Origin: an uncultured bacterium
GTDB taxonomy: Bacteria > Verrucomicrobiota > Lentisphaeria > Victivallales > UBA1829
DNA: 64,000 bases
Direction of reading: 5' to 3'
Assembly (NCBI GenBank): GCA_900548385.1
Contig: URKJ01000025.1
Location: forward strand, 1-64,000
Part shown: in pieces, positions 15,101-21,010 of the stretch
How positions within the stretch are numbered: position 1 is the first letter of the stretch
Layout of the letters: each line of letters opens with the position of its first letter
Translations under genes and position numbers: made by a program
The notes under the pieces: model-generated
The model's database searches: none
Told to the model about the DNA's origin: nothing
The model's input: the letters and a program-made list of their open reading frames with translations, nothing else

Positions 15101-16774
15101 GTAAAACGCATCCTGATAACAGACGTCACCCGGAGAAAAGTTATAGTTGAGCGCATAGCAGAAATTGAGTCCGCAGCGGCGCATGAGTTCCGCGTTGTGC
15201 CTGAAATTCTCCGGAATGTTCGGCCCCGCACCATACCAGGGGAAGAGTGACGGCGTGATCTGCAGTCGGATGACTTTTCCGTTCAGCAGAAAATTCCGTC
15301 CTGAAATGGAAAATTCACGGAACCCGAATTCTTCGGGATAGAGCGTGTCGATTATCTTGCCTGAGGCGTCTTTGAGCGATACAGACGCGGTATAGAGATT
15401 CTGCGGATGTTCCGGATCCCACAGTTCCGGCGCGATCCATTTTTCCGTGAAGCGGAACCGGCGCCGGTGCTCCGTCACCGTTCCGGAATGGAAGCGTTTT
15501 ATTTCCCTGCCTCCGTTGGAGATGCGCACTTCCAGAGAACACCCTTCCGGGAGTCTGCCGAGGAAGCCCGTATCGAAAGTGATCGTACCGTTCGAAGTGG
15601 AGGTAATGACATGCATATCGCTGATCCGGGCACCCGACGGTTCCGCGCGCAGCCAGACATCGCCGTTGATGCCGCGGCGGGTAACTTTCTTGTCTTTGAT
15701 GTGCATCCGGTTGATGTCGCTGTACGAGACCTCCTTCAGACCTTCCGGTTGAGCTGTGAGCAGAATGACGAGGTCGTGTGTTTTACCCGGACGGATTGAT
15801 CCTGTGAGATCAAGCGCTCCTCCGGGAAAAGCGATGGAGCCTGTTTCTTTTCCGTCGATAAAGACCTGCGCGAATATCTGGAGATACGACAGTTCCAGAA
15901 GAATTTTTCGATCGTTCCAGTGTGCCGGAATGGAGATGCTCCGGCGGTACCATGCGCGGTTGACGGTTTTGCCGTCCAGTTTGGAGTCCGTTCCGTCGGG
16001 ATTGTAGATGCGTTGGAAACTGCCGGCTTGTCCCCAGCCGTCGAATCCGGGCCAGATGCCGGGAACCTTGAAGTAATATTTGAATTCCGCCGGCAGGGAA
16101 CTCCCGTTTTTGACGGCTGGCTGGAACTGCCAAATGCCGTTGAGACAGATCCGTTCGCGTGTCGCTGTGACGGTGCGTTCCGCATCGTCGAAATTCCAGA
16201 GTCGTTTCGTGTCAAAAGGCTCAACGGGAGGCATTTCTTTTGAGGAAAGAGGAGTCACTTTGAGTTTACGGAAAGAGGCTTTTCCTTTATTACCCCAGTT
16301 GCCTACTGCAAAAGTAAGAGCGGAGGCATCCGCAGGGACCCGGTAGATTTGACGGAAAGACTGCCAGTCGGAAGTTCCTGTTTTCCGGATTGTCCGAGGC
16401 CAGTCGCCGGCGCGTTTGCCGTCCGGCTTGAGAAACCAGAACGCCAGTCCGGCGTCCTGCCAGGATTCCTTGCCCCGTACAACGTCTTCCGTGCGCATTT
16501 CCAGTTCAACCAGCAGGAGGTTCCATTCTTTCCGCAACGGAAGCCAGGCACGGACTTCTCCGTTGCCATTGAACTCGGCATTCACTTCCGTTCCGTTTTT
16601 TGCCACGGAACCATTCCGGTTATTTGGCTTAAGATGCAGCAGTCTGTTGTTGGAGTGAATCAGAAGATTCGCTTCGCTGTGCAGAGCCGTGCAGTCCGCT
16701 TTCTGTTCGGCGGCGAATCCGGCTGCACATGCCAGCAGGAAGGACAAGCCGGCGAGACATAAATTTCTGTTCAT
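12167..16774 (-). CDS. very large secreted GH2-like glycoside hydrolase
   Basis: This is a 1,535-residue exported protein with a signal peptide (LCLAGLSFLLACAAGFAAE). In order it has an N-terminal carbohydrate-binding-like domain to about 190; a GH2 sugar-binding jelly roll (ICLNGIWQFQP, WYRRSISIP, VFIDGKETG) to about 360; an immunoglobulin-like domain; a TIM barrel (FLLNGKVIRLQITPSLFPW) at about 490-830; Ig and GATase-like domains; and a second jelly roll near the C-terminus (WVWLNGKFLGEV). The nucleophile is present (E707 in VFVEYG), but the acid/base N-E motif reads H613-N614 (VVMYASTHNSS), so catalysis is altered or lost. It is preceded by a prepilin-like gene and probably controlled by the divergent AraC protein. 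Confidence 0.88.
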   Translation of the reverse strand: MNRNLCLAGLSFLLACAAGFAAEQKADCTALHSEANLLIHSNNRLLHLKPNNRNGSVAKNGTEVNAEFNGNGEVRAWLPLRKEWNLLLVELEMRTEDVVRGKESWQDAGLAFWFLKPDGKRAGDWPRTIRKTGTSDWQSFRQIYRVPADASALTFAVGNWGNKGKASFRKLKVTPLSSKEMPPVEPFDTKRLWNFDDAERTVTATRERICLNGIWQFQPAVKNGSSLPAEFKYYFKVPGIWPGFDGWGQAGSFQRIYNPDGTDSKLDGKTVNRAWYRRSISIPAHWNDRKILLELSYLQIFAQVFIDGKETGSIAFPGGALDLTGSIRPGKTHDLVILLTAQPEGLKEVSYSDINRMHIKDKKVTRRGINGDVWLRAEPSGARISDMHVITSTSNGTITFDTGFLGRLPEGCSLEVRISNGGREIKRFHSGTVTEHRRRFRFTEKWIAPELWDPEHPQNLYTASVSLKDASGKIIDTLYPEEFGFREFSISGRNFLLNGKVIRLQITPSLFPWYGAGPNIPENFRHNAELMRRCGLNFCYALNYNFSPGDVCYQDAFYKEYSRNGILTALTLPNPVLYNFDTPEEVKAYTACTEYLIRRFQNVPGVVMYASTHNSSGWGDSDNPVRLGSGIPGTYAWNPQNNITAQKADRIVNSLDPARPHYRHSSGISGSPLITLNCYLNWMPLQERRDYLELWSKQSHLPLVFVEYGIPHLPSWTSYRGPGFIWSGPQVMSVWLNEYLAQYLGEKAYSIDGVQKIFLDSQAQTFGGKKVPVSRYTWMMKSPAVAGVQAMMLRETIPSFRGHGLSGMAFWDHYQFWEGGSGITVLNDGRFRNLKRTGISPDYILHGPLDFGSQETTVGKAVQEANRPLLGLIAGKPGDFTGRNSYFLRGETIRKTLMLLNDTLHRETIQYTCTVSGLNLKKEGTETLEPGERKFVRIDFPVPPDAPDALELKARFVYSNGQTEDTFRFTIGNRRTAKLKSPLYCFDPEGGARKLLAELSLPIRSGTPATGSILIIGRNALEKSPYNLGKLAASGVKLLILEQTHSVLWNRLGIRSTEYGLRKLFPIVPEFSGKPLSDWRGASTLKAPYDRRREWVGIPIWGNIQAGYRGAVSTVVPEKPCIGDWMPLVHGGFNLSYAPLLEFKEGNIRILFSQLDLSNRTEHSPEALELLASALEYLERSPAKQERRTFYSGGAEGRNVLDTLKIKYETNGKYGADDLLIIAPGFSPEGCREAVARGANLLALGLDKAAIDKLIPGKNGAGVWKNTYSHPAGNLTENPFFRGISNADLFWRKPLTGTFFDGGSGPALKHFSLGKGNMVFVQVVPWMFEEKEFQLRITRRRNFALISRIAHNMGAKAESGLPDALATSSRLILDDWYGKADPDRKGYRLFGSKFGSDWRKVKIAAPFDTPQNGLDGYDGDFFYRTVFDLPQIPQKGIVLDLGVIDDFSWVWLNGKFLGEVTDKTNPADYWMTARKYTLTPRMLRKKGNTLTVLCRDLRGNGGILGTPRLIFGSADYNLYSDVPDKQDDPYRYFHW

Positions 16775-16807
16775 TATCGTTTTTCTTTCCGTTTGCTTTC
16801 TTTTTAT

Positions 16808-17572
16808 TTAAAACCAGGTGAAGCCATCGGTTCCGTAATAAAAATTTCCTCCGCCCCAGGGAAAGGCTTTTACAATGTTTTTCAACCATAGCAAACTTGA
16901 AAGCCCGGCACTGCCGTCGCCCTTCAGGATGTTGATGCGCTGCGGGTGATGAATCGCCCAGACATGGCTTTGCCAGGTGGAGGAACCGTTCCAGTTCAAG
17001 CAGAGATTGGCGCGTCCCTGCAGAGTTCCCTGTACTTTGGAATCCGCAAGCATCATGCATTGGGACGCCTGCTTGAATTTGCGGAGATTCCATGCGATTT
17101 CATCCCATACATTGGGGTCCGATGACATGGAAACGGTAAGGTTGGTATAACCCGTTCCATCGACAGCGTAAAGTCCGACTCCGCGAACGAAATTCCCGGA
17201 GATTTTCCCCCAGAGATTTCCGTTCCAGTTGTCTTCTTTCGGGCAGAAAAACAGATCTTTGTCACTTGTTTTCACATATTTCATCTCAATCATCATTTTC
17301 GCATAGGAGCCGGTGTCACCGGAACGCGCATAAATATAGTCATCGGAATCCGAACCGTAGGTGTGAAGAGCGATTCCCATCTGTTTCAGTCCGTTGGTAC
17401 ATTGTGAAATCGTTGCCTTTTCCCGTGCGGCGTTCAGTGCGGGAAGAAGAAGTCCTGCAAGAATTACAATGATTGCAATTACGATGAGGAGTTCCAGCAT
17501 GGTAAACGGGATCTTTTTCATAAAAACGACGGTGCTCCTTTTTTCATTTTTTTTAATTGGATACTTTTTCAT
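16808..17572 (-). CDS. prepilin-like protein with type II pseudopilin N-terminus
   Basis: This 254-residue protein has the type IV pilin-like helix PFTMLELLIVIAIIVILAGL followed by LLPALNAAREKA. Conserved elements shared with three other proteins in the window are QCTNGLKQ...Y-x-x-D-x-D-D, FFCPKE, and a late H-x-x-x-x-INILKGDGSA in place of the usual DGH. Residue -1 before Phe is Pro, not the Gly normally needed by prepilin peptidase; Glu+5 is present. Two in-frame starts (17572 and 17521) lie in a 51-bp tandem duplication, each with its own AAGGAG; translation from 17521 gives 237 residues. It is the first gene of the operon with the GH2-like giant. Confidence 0.88.
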   Translation of the reverse strand: MKKYPIKKNEKRSTVVFMKKIPFTMLELLIVIAIIVILAGLLLPALNAAREKATISQCTNGLKQMGIALHTYGSDSDDYIYARSGDTGSYAKMMIEMKYVKTSDKDLFFCPKEDNWNGNLWGKISGNFVRGVGLYAVDGTGYTNLTVSMSSDPNVWDEIAWNLRKFKQASQCMMLADSKVQGTLQGRANLCLNWNGSSTWQSHVWAIHHPQRINILKGDGSAGLSSLLWLKNIVKAFPWGGGNFYYGTDGFTWF

Positions 17573-17614
17573 AAAACGGCAGTGCTCCTTTTTTTAATTT
17601 TTTTAATTTGGAAC
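17513..17614 (-). repeat. 51-bp tandem duplication of ribosome site and start codon
   Basis: Two imperfect 51-bp copies (17513-17563 and 17564-17614) each contain an AAAGGAG site, a 12-13 base spacer and ATGAAAAAG. The period is exactly 17 codons and keeps frame, so the prepilin-like protein can start MKKYP or MKKIP. Confidence 0.88.
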
Positions 17615-17630
17615 TTTGTATTCCGGTTAT

Positions 17631-17659
17631 ATTATACTATATTTCCTGAAAAATGACAA
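17631..17659 (-). promoter_or_regulatory. sigma-70 promoter of the prepilin-like/GH2-like operon
   Basis: On the minus strand, -35 TTGTCA (17654-17659) and -10 TATAAT (17631-17636) are separated by 17 bases. It lies between this operon and the divergent AraC-type gene, so that regulator could bind across it. Confidence 0.65.
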
Positions 17660-17689
17660 GATGTTTTTTGTATCAATAAGGAGAATGTT

Positions 17690-18574
17690 ATGGCAAATGA
17701 AAAAACGGACGGAAAAGATTTTTTTACCGCACGGATCGGTGAGAATAAACCGCCTGCAATTCCCCTTCCGTTCTATCCGCTCAGTACGGGAATCAGTACC
17801 TATGAAAGAGGCGAAGGTGAACAGATTGGAGGTATTTTGAATCAATTCGTGCGGATAAGCTGGCTGCTTTCCGGAACGTATGAGACGTTGATTCTTGACA
17901 AAAAATGCCTGGTTGGAAAGAATACGGTCTGGTACACTCTTTATGGCGAGGAGCGGCAGGGGACGACGGTTTCCGGCTCGTGCCGTCTCCGCTGGCTGGT
18001 GATCGACGGTCCTCTTGCGGAGAGCGTCATGCTTTCATTCCGTTATCCGAGAATCCGGACGGTGCCGGAGTACCCGGAGCACCTTTTCGCGGAACTGGAT
18101 ACGATCATGTCCGAGGTCTCGCCGGAGATGGTTCGCCGTAAAACGTGCCTTGTCATGGAAATTCTGGCATCCATGGCGAAGACGGATGATTCCCTGTATT
18201 CCATGGAACGGCTGGTGCCGAAATGTCTGGCGCTGATTCGGAGCAGCATTTCCGATCCGGATTTCGGACTGGAGACATTGTGCGAACGTTTTTCCGTCTC
18301 CCGTGCCACGCTGTCACGCCTGTTCCGGAAAACCGCGCACATTTCCCCGGGACGTTTCATTTTGAGCGAAAAACTGGCGCGTGCGGTCGCCCTGCTGTCC
18401 GGAAGTGATCTGCCGATTGAATCCGTGGCGAAACAGTGCGGTTTTCGGGACCGCCCGACTTTCACCCGCTTCATCAAGCGCTCCAAAGGAATGAGCCCTT
18501 CGGAATTCCGGGAAAGATTCTCCCCGGAGCTCTCGGCGGATGGCGGGCTCCGTCCCCGTGGACATCATGAATAA
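17690..18574 (+). CDS. AraC-family transcriptional regulator
   Basis: This 294-residue regulator has an N-terminal sensor half of about 180 residues with cupin-like strands (GTYETLILDKKCLVGKNTVWY) and a C-terminal double HTH: FGLETLCERFSVSRATLSRLFRK and LPIESVAKQCGFRDRPTFTRFIKRSKGMSPSEFRE, both intact. AAGGAG lies 8 bases before the ATG. It is divergent from the prepilin-like/GH2-like operon, which it most likely activates in response to a sugar. The inducer is not deducible. Confidence 0.92.
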   Translation: MANEKTDGKDFFTARIGENKPPAIPLPFYPLSTGISTYERGEGEQIGGILNQFVRISWLLSGTYETLILDKKCLVGKNTVWYTLYGEERQGTTVSGSCRLRWLVIDGPLAESVMLSFRYPRIRTVPEYPEHLFAELDTIMSEVSPEMVRRKTCLVMEILASMAKTDDSLYSMERLVPKCLALIRSSISDPDFGLETLCERFSVSRATLSRLFRKTAHISPGRFILSEKLARAVALLSGSDLPIESVAKQCGFRDRPTFTRFIKRSKGMSPSEFRERFSPELSADGGLRPRGHHE

Positions 18575-18713
18575 AGAACTGTCCGGGAGACGGAACCGTT
18601 TACCGGATTCCTGCTTGTGTTTGTCTCCTCGTGTGCATCTGCTGTGGGAGTGCCACGATCATGAGCATCGCGAGGTAGAGACAATTCCGCTTAAAATCTC
18701 CGCCGGCAAAAGA

Positions 18714-19061
18714 TTAAACCAAAACGGAAGAGTTTTCAAGGATTTTCACTCCTGCCGCACAGGCAGGGCAATCGCACCATTTGGCGCCCCCGGCTTTGAT
18801 TTCCCGGGCGTGCGCCGCCATGGCTCTGGCACGCTCCGCTCCAAAAATCTGTGTGCCGAGCTCCGATTCGAAGAAAGGAATGGTCTGGTCAAGTGTGCAG
18901 ACATCTTCCCTGATCTCCTGCAGCAGTGCGGCTGCCGCAGTCTTTTCCGCATCGGTTCCGAGTGCATTCAGGTAACTCCGTCCGGCGTCTTTGAGTTCCT
19001 GACAGCAGGATGGGGCGGCAATCATCTCCTTTACGGTTTCAACGAGTTCGTTCTTGTTCAT
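18714..19061 (-). CDS. small conserved Cys-rich protein of unknown function
   Basis: This 115-residue cytoplasmic, mostly helical protein begins NELVETVKEMIAAPSCCQELKDAG. Near the C-terminus it has WCDCPACAAGVKILEN, a C-x-C-x-x-C motif able to bind a metal. Similar small proteins in anaerobic gut bacteria are sometimes labelled Hsp90-related, without visible similarity to Hsp90. CAGGAGACAG precedes the ATG. It follows a MarR-type gene by 64 bases on the same strand and is probably its target. The function is unknown. Confidence 0.75.
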   Translation of the reverse strand: MNKNELVETVKEMIAAPSCCQELKDAGRSYLNALGTDAEKTAAAALLQEIREDVCTLDQTIPFFESELGTQIFGAERARAMAAHAREIKAGGAKWCDCPACAAGVKILENSSVLV

Positions 19062-19125
19062 TTTCTGTCTCCTGTTGATTGGTTGTTTGTATTATTTGAG
19101 AGCAGGACTATCTGCTGCTCCGGGA

Positions 19126-19575
19126 CTATTTTTTCTGATTCATCTCCGCGTTGCGGACGTTATCTAGCACCCGTTCCAGGAGCTCCTCCAACTGCGTGAT
19201 TTCGCTGACGGAGAATCCCTGATAGGTCAATTCCGTCATCTGATCGGTTACCGCCCGATATTTCTTTTCCAGAGAACGCGCCTTCGGGGTCAAGGCGATC
19301 AGATACTTCCGGCGGTCATTGGAGTCCGCCGTCCGCCGAATCAGCTGTTTCTGTTCCATGCGGTCCAGCATACTGGTCAGCGTGGTGTTGGCCAGACCGG
19401 TTTCTTTTGCCAGTTCCTGAATGGAGATAAGATCGTGATTCCACAGAACATACAAAATACGCCCCTGCGGACCGTTGAATTCATGAATGCCCTGATCGGT
19501 CAGCATTTTATCCAGTAAACGGGCAAGATGCTGCTTGATCAGGGTGATCTGCATACCTATTTTTTTGTCTGCCAT
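19126..19575 (-). CDS. MarR-family transcriptional regulator
   Basis: This 149-residue winged-helix repressor has helix 1 for dimerisation, then SIQELAKETGLANTTLTSMLDRMEQKQLIRRTADSNDRRKYLIALT, the complete MarR HTH and wing with the D-x-R signature (DSNDRRK), and a C-terminal dimerisation helix. AGAGG is upstream of the start. A long inverted repeat at 19607-19635 overlaps its promoter, indicating autoregulation. It leads a two-gene unit with the C-x-C-x-x-C protein. The ligand is unknown. Confidence 0.92.
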   Translation of the reverse strand: MADKKIGMQITLIKQHLARLLDKMLTDQGIHEFNGPQGRILYVLWNHDLISIQELAKETGLANTTLTSMLDRMEQKQLIRRTADSNDRRKYLIALTPKARSLEKKYRAVTDQMTELTYQGFSVSEITQLEELLERVLDNVRNAEMNQKK

Positions 19576-19606
19576 ACGCGTCCTCTGTTTGATTCGTGGT
19601 GATAAC

Positions 19607-19635
19607 TTTCTATATAATATATTACCATATAGAAA
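19607..19635. promoter_or_regulatory. MarR autoregulatory inverted repeat
   Basis: TTTCTATAT (19607-19615) and ATATAGAAA (19627-19635) are perfect 9-bp arms separated by 11 bases, placed 32 bases upstream of the MarR start codon, across the likely promoter. Confidence 0.6.
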
Positions 19636-20001
19636 TATTTCAAGAGGGGTAATGATTTTTTTCCGGAAATGTTTGGCAGATCTACTCCGGATATGGATTT
19701 TTTATCTTTTCATAGTTTGATAGTATTGTCAATTATTCAATATTTAAGCTGAAATGCTTCTGATTTGCAGTGCGGCAGGAAAAGACACTGTATTTTTCGC
19801 ATATCCCGTTGCGATTCCACAAGAGTATCTGCATTGAACCTTTGACCGTCCCTGAAATGGTACTGCGTATTTTCCCGCTCATCTCAGTAAATTCATCTGA
19901 TATATCATGCCGTCCGCATGGCGTTGCCGTATTTTGCAGCCTCCTTGTCTGATGCTTGCATAATACAGCACATATCTATGGATGACGCAATCTAACATTA
20001 T
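19636..20001. other. intergenic, nothing recognised
   Basis: AT-rich sequence between the MarR-type gene and the CBM-protein operon. No gene or RNA is recognised. Confidence 0.5.
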
Positions 20002-20035
20002 CTCCGTTTTCTGCCGGATAGGCGGGAAAACGGAG
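20002..20035 (-). terminator. terminator of the alginate-lyase/GH39-like operon
   Basis: CTCCGTTTTC (20002-20011) pairs perfectly with GAAAACGGAG (20026-20035), with a 14-nt loop that itself holds a short CCG/CGG pairing. It lies 39 bases beyond the last stop codon of the five-gene minus-strand operon. There is no long T-run. Confidence 0.55.
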
Positions 20036-20073
20036 GAAGAATGTTTTGGTATGCCGTGCGATAACCGGAAGTT

Positions 20074-21009
20074 TCATTTCCCTGCGAGAAATTCGATATT
20101 GTCCAACCAGATCGTATTTCGCTGATGCTGGGGGAGAGAAAACTGCAGCTTCGCCATTCTCTCCAAAAGAGCCGGGTACATGGCGGTATCGGTGGGGACA
20201 TCGAACAGAAAGCGGAATTCCCGCCACTGTTCGCCGAGTTTGAAATCAGCGGAGGCGTAAAGGTGCTTTCCTCCCTTGTTGATGCGGGCGGTAAAGTTGA
20301 TGATAGCGCGCAGAGCGGCGGGTGAGTCCGCTTTTGCCCAGAAACGGAGTTCAACCTTTTTGCCGGGGCGGATTGGAAGATAGATACTGGCAATTCCAAA
20401 TTTCCCGTCGGTCTCCGGAGAAAGTTCCAGACTTTTTCTGCCGGATAAAAATGCCGGACTCTGCACGATTTTCAATTCTTTGAAAGGAGATTCGTTTATT
20501 CTGGAAAAACTGACGGGTGCGATGTTTCCGGATTCAAAATCGCCGTCCGGCAACAGATTTTTTTCTGTTTCGGAAGGCGTGAGAGCTTCAAGTTTGATAT
20601 TTTTGACGGAAACTTTGCCGGTGGGCCCCGGATTCATGCTGAAGCAGACTGTCGGTTCGGAGCCTGTTTCGCCAGGGAAATACTGGATGTACTTTTGATA
20701 GTGCTCTGTCGGGTTCCAGTCCAGATAAAGTTTTTTGTTTTTTTCTCCTTTGTAGTCAATCAACACGAATGTACGCGGAATTCCGTCTTCGGACTTTCCC
20801 TCCCACGAGAGCCGGTAGAAGATGCCGGTTTCTGTCTTTGGGGATTTGCCTGCAAGCCACGGCCAGCCCTTGCCTGAATATCGTACGGAAAATTCTCCGG
20901 GCGTGACCGCCTGCCAGGAGGATTTGGGTTGGAGCTCCAGTTCCACCCCCTCCGCGGATATGCAAAGAATGGATGCGATACTGGCAATGATTGAATTTTT
21001 GATTTTCAT
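20074..21009 (-). CDS. secreted protein with carbohydrate-binding-like domains
   Basis: This 311-residue exported protein has a signal peptide (IIASIASILCISAEG). Its two halves are both beta-rich. The second (from about 150: NLLPDGDFESGN ... SGRKSLELSP ... WREFRFLFDVPTD ... NTIWLDNIEFLAGK) has the layout of CBM4/9-type jelly rolls, and the first has LYLDWNP and VSVKNIKLE, suggesting a partial related module. No catalytic domain is visible. It starts 1 base after the stop of the GH39-like gene, so the two are translationally coupled. It probably binds the same glycan at the cell surface. No similarity to SusD was seen. Confidence 0.75.
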   Translation of the reverse strand: MKIKNSIIASIASILCISAEGVELELQPKSSWQAVTPGEFSVRYSGKGWPWLAGKSPKTETGIFYRLSWEGKSEDGIPRTFVLIDYKGEKNKKLYLDWNPTEHYQKYIQYFPGETGSEPTVCFSMNPGPTGKVSVKNIKLEALTPSETEKNLLPDGDFESGNIAPVSFSRINESPFKELKIVQSPAFLSGRKSLELSPETDGKFGIASIYLPIRPGKKVELRFWAKADSPAALRAIINFTARINKGGKHLYASADFKLGEQWREFRFLFDVPTDTAMYPALLERMAKLQFSLPQHQRNTIWLDNIEFLAGK

Positions 21010-21010
21010 T

